From contig JADHKY010000065.1 of the NCBI GenBank assembly GCA_016780945.1, forward strand, positions 1 to 6,321: 6,321 bases of DNA, given 5' to 3'. This DNA comes from Aquiluna sp. (GTDB taxonomy: Bacteria; Actinomycetota; Actinomycetes; Actinomycetales; Microbacteriaceae). Shown here piece after piece: positions 1 through 5,014 of the stretch; positions within the stretch are counted from its first letter, which is position 1, and every line of letters starts with the position of its first letter. The position numbers were made by a program, and so were the translations under genes. The notes below the pieces were generated by a model, which searched no databases, had not been told where the DNA came from, and was given only the letters and a program-made list of their open reading frames with translations.

Positions 1-832
1 GTGTGTGCTGCTCATATAGAGCCACAGGGCAGCCCACGTGGGTGCAGATTTTGGAGTAGGCGACGATTCCGTCATAACTCCAGTTGGCCTTTTCTGGGTC
101 TTCTTTTAGGTCGCCTGGATTGACGCGCACCAAAAGAACCGCAGCCTTGGCTTTTTCCTCCAGTTTGTGCTCTTCCAAGTCCTTGAGCCCCTCGGGGATG
201 ACGTGGAAGACAGATCCGATTGTTACCTCGGAAGCCTTGATTGGGATGCCGGTTGGGTCCTTGGTGAGCCTCGTGCCGGCACGCCACATGGTGTGCTTGA
301 GAGTGTCACCGACCTGCGGGCCTAGATCGCCAAAGATCACTACCGCTGGGATAGGGAAGAATGCCAGCGCACCGTAGAGCGTCCTTCGAATCAGCTTTCT
401 TCTAGTAAAGCCAGACTCTCCGTCCGCGAGTTTTACAATTTCGATGGCCTTGGCGCGCGCCTCGTCGGAGCTGCGAGCGGGGTGGCGGGACTCCGAAATC
501 TCATTGTCAGGCATCAGCGTCTTAGCCCAGTGAACCGCACCAAAACCGATTCCAAGCAGCGACAGCGCCATGCCAATGCCCATCCAGAAAGCATTGTTGC
601 GAGTTGCAGACAGGTCACCACCGACAATGGGGAAAGCCACGAAGCCCCAAACCGCAATGATCGCGCCCACGATGGAGACAAGGAACATGAATGAGATTTG
701 ACGCTCGGCGGTCTTTGCGTGCTTTTCGCTCTTGTCCGTCATTCGGACGCGATGGGGCTCAATTCCGGGGTCAGAAATCGGGCGCTCTATATTGGTGGCG
801 CTGCCTGAGTCGTACTTCTGCACTTCACTCAT
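1..832 (-). CDS. qcrA: Rieske iron-sulfur subunit of cytochrome bc1 complex, C-terminus cut off by window edge
   Basis: This is the [2Fe-2S] subunit of the menaquinol:cytochrome c reductase, which passes electrons from menaquinol to the c-type haems of QcrC. 277 residues are visible and no stop is reached. The actinobacterial three-helix layout shows: hydrophobic segments at about 47-70, 80-100 and 150-168. A twin-arginine stretch, TRRKLIRR (143-150), precedes the third helix, as expected for Tat-dependent export of the Rieske domain. The first cluster-binding box CTHVGC lies at 263-268 (ligands C263 and H265; C268 the usual disulfide Cys). The second box (CxCHGS) should lie just beyond the edge. 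The ATG at 832 shares its A with the TAA of qcrC (TAATG), and GAAGG sits 7 nt upstream, so translation is probably coupled. It is third in a ctaE-qcrC-qcrA run; qcrB is expected next but is outside the window. Identity is very secure; only the C-terminus is unseen. Confidence 0.96.
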   Translation of the reverse strand, partial: MSEVQKYDSGSATNIERPISDPGIEPHRVRMTDKSEKHAKTAERQISFMFLVSIVGAIIAVWGFVAFPIVGGDLSATRNNAFWMGIGMALSLLGIGFGAVHWAKTLMPDNEISESRHPARSSDEARAKAIEIVKLADGESGFTRRKLIRRTLYGALAFFPIPAVVIFGDLGPQVGDTLKHTMWRAGTRLTKDPTGIPIKASEVTIGSVFHVIPEGLKDLEEHKLEEKAKAAVLLVRVNPGDLKEDPEKANWSYDGIVAYSKICTHVGCPVALYEQHT

Positions 833-1620
833 TAGTTAGCCTTCGCTCCCAACCAGACCGTAATTGCGATTATGAAGCCTAACCCGAAAATCCAGGTAAA
901 TAATCCCTCGGCCACTGGACCAATCGAACCAAGCTCGAAGCCACCGACAGAGCCGTTTTCCTCGACGTACTTGAGGTAGGTGATGATGTCTTTCTTGTCC
1001 TCAGGGGTCAGGTTGGCATCGTTGAATACCGGCATGTTCTGGGGACCGGTAACCATGGCCTCATAAATGTGCTTTTCCGTAACTCCGTCCAGTGCCGGGG
1101 CAAACTTACCCTCGGTTAGCGCTCCACCGGCACCAACAGCGTTGTGGCACATTGCGCAGTTGATGCGGAACAGCTCGCCACCGTGGGTTGGGTCACCGTC
1201 AGTCCTGAGGTACTCCTCGGGCGGAATAGCGGGCCCGGGGGCTAGGGAAGCTACGTAGGCAGCCATTGCAGCAATCTGCTCCTCAGTGAACTGAACAGGC
1301 TTCTTATATAGCTGTGGTCCAGAGGCCTGACCCGGCATGCGGCCGGTTCCAACCTGGAAGTCAACAGAGGCTGCGCCAACACCAATCAGGCTAGGCCCTC
1401 CGATTGCACCCTCACCATTGTTTCCGTGGCAGGATGCGCAGTTAGCCAAAAATAGCTTGCGACCCTCTTCAACTTGCTCAGGTGAGCCAAACTCTGCTTC
1501 GAAAGTCTGGGTCGCAGCTGCGTAACCTCCACCGGACAGGATGAGTCCAAGGAAGATCACGACGCCAAGAGCCCAGGGGCGACGACGCATTGGCTTCTGA
1601 GGGTTCAAATTGCTCTCCAT
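832..1620 (-). CDS. qcrC: Dihaem cytochrome c subunit of cytochrome bc1 complex
   Basis: This 262-residue subunit replaces the usual cytochrome c1 plus mobile cytochrome c in actinobacteria. It carries electrons from the Rieske protein directly to the CuA site of the aa3 oxidase within a bc1-aa3 supercomplex. An N-terminal hydrophobic segment (about 16-36, after a basic RRR) acts as an uncleaved or signal-like anchor. Two cytochrome c domains follow: CASCH at 61-65 with M95 in GRMPG as likely sixth ligand, and CAMCH at 155-159 with M196 in QNMPVF as likely sixth ligand. A C-terminal membrane helix (about 238-258) tethers it. The domains should face outside the membrane. The gene starts 6 nt after the ctaE stop, with only a weak GAAG abutting the ATG, which suggests coupling to ctaE translation. 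Its stop overlaps the qcrA start by one base. Length and architecture are normal for the family. Confidence 0.97.
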   Translation of the reverse strand: MESNLNPQKPMRRRPWALGVVIFLGLILSGGGYAAATQTFEAEFGSPEQVEEGRKLFLANCASCHGNNGEGAIGGPSLIGVGAASVDFQVGTGRMPGQASGPQLYKKPVQFTEEQIAAMAAYVASLAPGPAIPPEEYLRTDGDPTHGGELFRINCAMCHNAVGAGGALTEGKFAPALDGVTEKHIYEAMVTGPQNMPVFNDANLTPEDKKDIITYLKYVEENGSVGGFELGSIGPVAEGLFTWIFGLGFIIAITVWLGAKAN

Positions 1621-1626
1621 CTTCGA

Positions 1627-2247
1627 TTACTTCAGCACGTAGACAACTAGGAAAAGGCCAATCCAGACAACGTCCACAAAGTGCCAGTAGTACGAGGTAA
1701 CGATCGCACTGGTTGCTTCGCGGTGTCCGAAATTTTTCGCGGCATAGGCTCTACCGATAACTAGCAGGAAGGCGATAAGGCCTCCTGTTACGTGCAGCGC
1801 GTGGAAGCCGGTGGTTATGTAAAAGGCAGAGCCGTAGGAGTTGCTGCTCAGGGTGACACCCTCGGCAACAAGCTGCGCATACTCCCAAACCTGGCCGGCA
1901 ACAAACACTGAACCCATGAGGTAGGTGAGGAAGAACCACTCGACCATTCCCCACTTGGCGGGGGAGAGACCTGTTCTACGAGCCTGCATGCGCTCGGCGG
2001 CAAAGACTCCGAACTGTGCCGTAAACGAGCTTGCGACCAGGATTAGCGTGTTTGCCAGCGCAAAGGGCACATTCAAAATTTGGGTGTCATTTGCCCACAA
2101 ATCAGGGGCGCCAGCTCTGAGCGAGAAGTACATCGCGAATAGGCCAGCAAAGAACATAACCTCGCTGCCAAGCCAAACAATCGTGCCAACGCTTGTCGCG
2201 TTTGGCCGCTGAATGGTCATAGGTCCAGCTGAAGAGGTTGTTGACAT
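1627..2247 (-). CDS. ctaE: Cytochrome c oxidase subunit III (aa3 type)
   Basis: Subunit III of the haem-copper oxidase, a membrane protein that stabilises the catalytic subunit. It has 206 residues and about five membrane helices (roughly 19-42, 62-83, 103-123, 143-166 and 184-205), typical of short actinobacterial CtaE. Family landmarks visible are WLGSEVMFF (25-33), VWEY (120-123, conserved Glu 122), [10 protein letters not shown] (147-156) and [14 protein letters not shown] (186-199). The frame stays open for ten more codons upstream, but those residues look unlike the family. The ATG at 2247 lies 6 nt after a perfect TATAAT, so I choose it as a leaderless start. It is the first gene of the ctaE-qcrC-qcrA transcription unit, an order I recall as conserved in actinobacteria, with trpD often as neighbour. 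Confidence 0.96.
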   Translation of the reverse strand: MSTTSSAGPMTIQRPNATSVGTIVWLGSEVMFFAGLFAMYFSLRAGAPDLWANDTQILNVPFALANTLILVASSFTAQFGVFAAERMQARRTGLSPAKWGMVEWFFLTYLMGSVFVAGQVWEYAQLVAEGVTLSSNSYGSAFYITTGFHALHVTGGLIAFLLVIGRAYAAKNFGHREATSAIVTSYYWHFVDVVWIGLFLVVYVLK

Positions 2248-2259
2248 GCCTAAATTATA
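2248..2259 (-). promoter_or_regulatory. Promoter -10 element for ctaE-qcrCA, leaderless arrangement
   Basis: On the minus strand a perfect TATAAT occupies 2259 to 2254, followed by six bases (TTAGGC) and then the ATG of ctaE. Transcription normally begins about 7 nt after the -10, which puts the start site on the A of ATG, so the mRNA would have no 5' leader. No Shine-Dalgarno sequence precedes the ATG, consistent with this. I find no convincing -35 hexamer at 15-18 bp. The start-site assignment is inferred from spacing. Confidence 0.65.
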
Positions 2260-2339
2260 ACCGCTACCTGTCCTCAAAGAGGCCTTGCGAAGCCAAAGTT
2301 CTCCAAATATTCGCCCGATGCATTGGTTTTTTTCGGCGT

Positions 2340-2351
2340 TACACTTCCCTT
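2340..2351 (+). promoter_or_regulatory. Promoter -10 element for trpD, leaderless arrangement
   Basis: TACACT at 2340-2345 (five of six matches to TATAAT) is followed by exactly six bases (TCCCTT) and the ATG of trpD. The spacing is the same as at ctaE on the opposite strand, placing the likely transcription start at 2352. There is no Shine-Dalgarno sequence before the ATG, and no clear -35 box. No trp leader peptide, attenuator or T-box is visible in the 104-bp gap. Confidence 0.55.
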
Positions 2352-3419
2352 ATGACTCAGAGCAGCTGGCCGTCCGTACTAAGCACCCTTTTGGCGGGGG
2401 AGAACCTCTCGCGAGAGGGTGCAAGCTGGGCCATGAGGCAGATCATGGCCGGTGAGGCCTCGGAAGGACAGATAGGCGCCTTCATGATGGCGCTTCGCTC
2501 AAAGGGCGAGACGGTTGAGGAACTCTCGGGCCTAGTTGACGTGATGCTTGAGAATGCGCTTCTGCTTGAGGCCGGAAGTGACGCGGTGGATATCGTCGGA
2601 ACCGGGGGAGACCAGGTCGGAACGGTGAATATCAGCTCCATGGCTTCGATAGTCGCCGCAGCGAGTGGCGTCCCAGTCCTGAAACACGGTTCTCGATCCG
2701 CTTCAGGCAAGACTGGCTCCTCAGAAATGCTCGAGGTGTTGGGCGTTCGGCTCGACCTATCTCCAGCTCAGGTCAGGCAGGTGTTTGAAAACGCGGGGAT
2801 AACCTTCTTTTTTGCGCCAGTTTTCCATCCGGCAATGAGATTTGTGGCGCCTGTTAGAAAACAGCTTGGCGTGCCGACCACATTTAATTTCCTCGGACCA
2901 CTGGCAAACCCTGCACAGCCGATCGCCACGGCCCTAGGTGTCGCGGACGAGAGGATTGCCCCACTAATGGCCCAGGAGCTGGCTATGAGGGGAAGAACCG
3001 GACTTGTCTTTAGATCCGATGACGGCCTCGATGAGCTCAGCACCACAGCTAGCGCAAAGATTTGGCAGGTTGTAGCTGGAGAGGTTACTGAGCACACGCT
3101 AGTGCCCGAGAAGGTAGGCCTCGCAAAAGCAGAACTCAGTCAGCTGCGCGGTGGAGATGCGAAACAGAACGCCCAGGTTGCAACAAAGCTATTCGCAGGT
3201 GAGGACTTTGGGAACTCGAAAGCTATCGGGGATGTGGTTTCGCTGAATGCGGCTGCAGGCTTAGTTGCGTACGAGCTGGCAAAGGATTCAGCTTTGGCTG
3301 CTACAGATCTGACAGAGCGATTCATAAGCGCCTTTGGCAAGACTCAGCAGGCAATTTCCTCTGGAGCAGCCAAGCGAAAACTGGACACCTGGACAGCAGC
3401 AACCCAGGCGGCTAACTAG
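2352..3419 (+). CDS. trpD: Anthranilate phosphoribosyltransferase
   Basis: Catalyses the second committed step of tryptophan synthesis: anthranilate + PRPP to N-(5-phosphoribosyl)anthranilate + PPi, in the cytosol. The 355-residue length is typical. An all-alpha N-terminal part (about 1-75) precedes the alpha/beta PRPP domain. Motifs are GTGGD (83-87, PRPP binding), VNIS (92-95), KHGSRSASG (111-119), HPAMR (159-163), PVRKQLG (167-173) with NFLGPLANP (179-187), and DDGLDE (223-228, D227/E228 for Mg-PRPP). The usual Asn of KHGNRA in the anthranilate site is Ser here (S114). The frame is open back to a TTG at 2238, but that extension overlaps ctaE and its promoter. The ATG at 2352 with its leaderless -10 is chosen instead. 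The gene stands alone, not in a trp operon, and converges on the next gene across the dif-like site. Confidence 0.96.
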   Translation: MTQSSWPSVLSTLLAGENLSREGASWAMRQIMAGEASEGQIGAFMMALRSKGETVEELSGLVDVMLENALLLEAGSDAVDIVGTGGDQVGTVNISSMASIVAAASGVPVLKHGSRSASGKTGSSEMLEVLGVRLDLSPAQVRQVFENAGITFFFAPVFHPAMRFVAPVRKQLGVPTTFNFLGPLANPAQPIATALGVADERIAPLMAQELAMRGRTGLVFRSDDGLDELSTTASAKIWQVVAGEVTEHTLVPEKVGLAKAELSQLRGGDAKQNAQVATKLFAGEDFGNSKAIGDVVSLNAAAGLVAYELAKDSALAATDLTERFISAFGKTQQAISSGAAKRKLDTWTAATQAAN

Positions 3420-3461
3420 TTATATCCCTGTCATGGTGCGGGGAGGGGCCCTAAAAACACT

Positions 3462-3489
3462 ACTTGACATAATGTTTATTATCGGCCTT
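3462..3489 (-). other. dif: dif site (XerC/XerD chromosome dimer resolution site), probable replication terminus
   Basis: Read on the minus strand, this 28-bp site has an 11-bp XerC-type arm AAGGCCGATAA (3489 to 3479), a 6-bp centre TAAACA (3478 to 3473) and an 11-bp XerD-type arm TTATGTCAAGT (3472 to 3462). The actinobacterial dif consensus, as I remember it, is arm TTSRCCGATAA, centre TVNACA, arm TTATGTCAAGT. The match is 26 of 28; only the two outermost bases of the XerC arm differ. The XerD arm is perfect, and its TTATGT core is shared with E. coli and B. subtilis dif. Each bacterial chromosome normally has a single dif, opposite the origin. XerC and XerD recombine sister chromosomes there under FtsK control to resolve dimers. 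The location fits: a non-coding gap between convergent genes. Function is inferred from sequence match alone. Confidence 0.9.
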
Positions 3490-3494
3490 ATGTC
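3466..3494. repeat. Inner inverted repeat overlapping the dif-like site
   Basis: GACATAA (3466-3472) and TTATGTC (3488-3494) are exact reverse complements separated by 15 bp. The left half belongs to the XerD arm of the dif-like site. The right half starts at the last two bases of the XerC arm and extends beyond it. The right copy (3488-3498, TTATGTCCACT) matches the XerD arm at 9 of 11 positions in the opposite orientation. It may be an accessory half-site, part of a weak transcript hairpin, or chance. Confidence 0.5.
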
Positions 3495-3555
3495 CACTTG
3501 TCCAGTAGGGCCTAAGACCTAAGCCCTTCCTCACTGGGCGAGACTGCAATAACGG

Positions 3556-4161
3556 CTAAACCTTGCCGCTTTTATCCGCCAGACCGAATAGCCGCATTCC
3601 CAACTGGTTCATGTAGCCAATTCCTAACGCAAAGATCAGGGTTCCCTCGCGAACCTGACCGCCCAGGAGAAATCCAATGGCGACAACGGTTACCTCAACG
3701 ATTGAACGGGCTTGCCAAAACGGCAATTTAAAGCGCTGGGCGATTCCCACATTCAGCCCGTCCCTGGGCCCCTTACCCATGCCGCAGGAAATGTAGAGCC
3801 CGGTTGCAAAGGAAATTATGACCATTCCCCCGAAGAAGAGCAGCAGCTTTTGCCAGTAAACATCTGGCGTTGGGATGTAGGTCAGCGCCAGATCGGCGAC
3901 GAGACCCACCATGCCTGCGTTCATAACCGAGCCAAGTCCCGGTTTTACCCGAAGGGGAATCCACGCAATCAGCACCAAGATGCTCACTGCAACCGTTGCG
4001 TAGCCAAAAGTGAGTGTGGTCTGCTTCGAAATACCCTGTGCCAGCACGTCCCACGGAGCGAGTCCCAGCTGCGCATCCACGGTCATTGCGACACCAATGC
4101 CATAGATGAATAGCCCGACAACTAGCTTGATAAAGCGAGTGGGAAACTTAGACTGAAGCAC
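3556..4161 (-). CDS. YczE/YitT-like integral membrane protein
   Basis: A 201-residue polytopic membrane protein of the YczE-like family, of unknown biochemical function. In Bacillus subtilis YczE sits next to sfp and has been linked to bacillaene synthesis, but that role does not transfer to this context. About five or six membrane helices are visible (roughly 9-28, 51-70, 78-96, 105-126, 151-168 and 173-192). Family signatures are LGLAPWDVLAQGIS (32-45) after the first helix and GMGKGPRDGL (127-136) after the fourth. The start is a GTG at 4161: it gives the family's usual N-terminus just before helix 1, and a -10-like hexamer lies 6 nt upstream. It converges with trpD across the dif-like site and diverges from the phosphodiesterase gene. 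No substrate can be assigned. Confidence 0.85.
   Translation of the reverse strand: MLQSKFPTRFIKLVVGLFIYGIGVAMTVDAQLGLAPWDVLAQGISKQTTLTFGYATVAVSILVLIAWIPLRVKPGLGSVMNAGMVGLVADLALTYIPTPDVYWQKLLLFFGGMVIISFATGLYISCGMGKGPRDGLNVGIAQRFKLPFWQARSIVEVTVVAIGFLLGGQVREGTLIFALGIGYMNQLGMRLFGLADKSGKV
4127..4154 (+). promoter_or_regulatory. Putative promoter of the phosphodiesterase gene, inside the upstream gene
   Basis: TTGATA (4127-4132, five of six to TTGACA) and TAGACT (4149-4154, four of six to TATAAT) are separated by 16 bp. They would start transcription near 4161 and give a leader of about 20 nt containing the AGGGG ribosome site. The promoter would lie wholly within the 5' end of the divergent YczE-like gene. 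The matches are moderate, so this is a candidate only. Confidence 0.35.
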
Positions 4162-4173
4162 TGCTAAATGTTA
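4162..4173 (-). promoter_or_regulatory. Putative leaderless -10 element for the YczE-like gene
   Basis: On the minus strand TAACAT (4173 to 4168) is followed by six bases (TTAGCA) and the GTG start codon at 4161. The 6-nt gap equals that at ctaE and trpD. The hexamer keeps T1, A2, A5 and T6 of TATAAT. There is no Shine-Dalgarno sequence, fitting a leaderless start, and no recognisable -35. It overlaps the ribosome site of the divergent gene. Confidence 0.45.
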
Positions 4174-4177
4174 GGGG
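4173..4177 (+). promoter_or_regulatory. Ribosome binding site that decides the phosphodiesterase start
   Basis: AGGGG ends 5 nt before the ATG at 4183. A second in-frame ATG at 4168 lies upstream of this site and has no ribosome site of its own, so 4183 is the preferred start. The five extra N-terminal residues from 4168 add nothing recognisable. Confidence 0.6.
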
Positions 4178-4182
4178 TAAGA

Positions 4183-4947
4183 ATGTCAGCAACTGACTTT
4201 TTTCCCTATTTCGACTCCCCTAAGCCAAGGCTGTTTGCCCATCGCGGTCTCGCACAGCATGCAGATCTCGATGAAAACACAATCCCCGCCTTTCAGGCCG
4301 CACTCGATCACGGCGCAACTCACCTGGAATCAGACACACAGGCCACAGCAGACGACGTTGCGGTGTTATTCCATGACGAGGACCTCTTAAGGGTTGCAGG
4401 TATTGACGCAAAAGTCAGGGAGCTATCGCTCAGCGAGCTGAAGTCCACCAGGTTAAAAAATGGCGGTGAAATTCCAACGCTCGCAGAGGCACTCGAGACC
4501 CTGCCAGGTGCCCGATTCAACCTTGACATCAAGACCAGGCCTGCGATCTCTCCCACCATTGAGGCCATCGAGACGCTCCAGGCACATGATCGCGTGCTGG
4601 TTTCAAGCTTCTCTAACCCAATCCGAAAAAGCGCCCTGACGGGCCTCTCGAAGCCGATTGCGACCTCCGGTTCGCTATCTACTGTTTTGAGTGCCTGGCT
4701 CAGTCACACTCTGCTATTTGGCGCAGGATTCTCCGCAATTGTGAAAGATGTGCACGCCTTCCAGATTCCCATGAGGCGAGGTCCGGTGAACTTCGCCACC
4801 AAGGGTTTTATTGCAAGAGCCCAGAGGCATCAAACTGAGGTCCACTTTTGGACCATCAATGACCCCGAGGAGATGCTAAGGCTTCTTGACCTGGGGGCAG
4901 ACGGTATCGTCTCGGACAGAGTTGATCTTTTCCAAACTGGCAACTAG
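4183..4947 (+). CDS. Glycerophosphodiester phosphodiesterase family protein (cytosolic)
   Basis: Predicted to hydrolyse glycerophosphodiesters to glycerol-3-phosphate and an alcohol, a phospholipid-recycling reaction. It has 254 residues from the chosen start and is a single GDPD TIM-barrel. Visible motifs are HRG (20-22, catalytic H20), ENT (31-33), LESDTQ (48-53, metal ligands E49 and D51), HDEDL (64-68, second catalytic H64), FNLDIKT (112-118) and the C-terminal HFWTINDPEEM plus LGADGIVSD, which close the barrel. In the FNLDIK motif the usual metal-binding Glu is Asp (D115), a conservative change that also occurs in the family. There is no signal peptide, so it is probably cytosolic (UgpQ-like). 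It lies 67 bp upstream of rbpA on the same strand; co-transcription is possible but not shown. Specific substrate is unknown. Confidence 0.92.
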   Translation: MSATDFFPYFDSPKPRLFAHRGLAQHADLDENTIPAFQAALDHGATHLESDTQATADDVAVLFHDEDLLRVAGIDAKVRELSLSELKSTRLKNGGEIPTLAEALETLPGARFNLDIKTRPAISPTIEAIETLQAHDRVLVSSFSNPIRKSALTGLSKPIATSGSLSTVLSAWLSHTLLFGAGFSAIVKDVHAFQIPMRRGPVNFATKGFIARAQRHQTEVHFWTINDPEEMLRLLDLGADGIVSDRVDLFQTGN

Positions 4948-5002
4948 CTGAGAATCGGACGCAGTTAGGACTTATCTCTTGCCGGCGATGGTTTTCCCTG
5001 AC

Positions 5003-5009
5003 AAAGGAG
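5003..5009 (+). promoter_or_regulatory. Strong ribosome binding site of rbpA
   Basis: AAAGGAG ends 5 nt before the ATG at 5015. It is the strongest Shine-Dalgarno sequence in the window, and it fixes the rbpA start against a longer reading frame open to a TTG at 4979. It implies that the rbpA mRNA has a leader, unlike ctaE and trpD. I could not identify a clear promoter between 4948 and 5002. Confidence 0.8.
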
Positions 5010-5014
5010 AACTA

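Larger units (their letters stand above)
3447..3512. repeat. 7-bp inverted repeat flanking the dif-like site
   Basis: GGCCCTA at 3447-3453 is the exact reverse complement of TAGGGCC at 3506-3512, with 52 bp between them that contain the whole dif-like site. Its centre (about 3479.5) nearly coincides with that of an inner inverted repeat (3480). It could be an outer stem of a transcript hairpin between two convergent genes, a protein-binding pair, or chance; GGGCCC-type palindromes are common in moderately GC-rich DNA. The loop is long and no U-tract follows, so I do not call it a terminator. Confidence 0.45.

Noticed and set aside
84..377. Plus-strand open frame opposite qcrA, and similar long frames opposite trpD, qcrC and ppm1
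   Set aside because: They are antisense shadows of clearly conserved genes and show no recognisable domain or ribosome site.
2248..2277. A ten-residue N-terminal extension of ctaE
   Set aside because: It would cover the TATAAT element, and its residues do not resemble CtaE N-termini.
2238..2351. A 38-codon N-terminal extension of trpD beginning at a TTG
   Set aside because: It overlaps the ctaE start and both promoters, has no family similarity that I recognise, and the ATG at 2352 gives the standard TrpD N-terminus.
3464..3493. TTGACA (3464-3469) with TTATGT 18 bp downstream as a promoter in the trpD/YczE gap
   Set aside because: The -10 match is poor, no gene follows on the plus strand (the next one is convergent), and TTGACA is fully explained as part of the dif XerD arm.
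3447..3540. Intrinsic terminators between the convergent genes
   Set aside because: The stems are short (7 bp with 52-base or 15-base loops, or 4-bp GGGC/GCCC pairs at 3508-3526 and 3523-3539) and no T-run follows on either strand.
4948..5002. A SigR-type (GGAAT/GTT) stress promoter for rbpA, as known in Streptomyces
   Set aside because: I found no GGAAT at the right distance from a GTT in this gap.
4979..5014. A longer rbpA starting at TTG 4979
   Set aside because: The strong AAAGGAG at 5003-5009 is correctly placed only for the ATG at 5015, and RbpA homologues begin near there.
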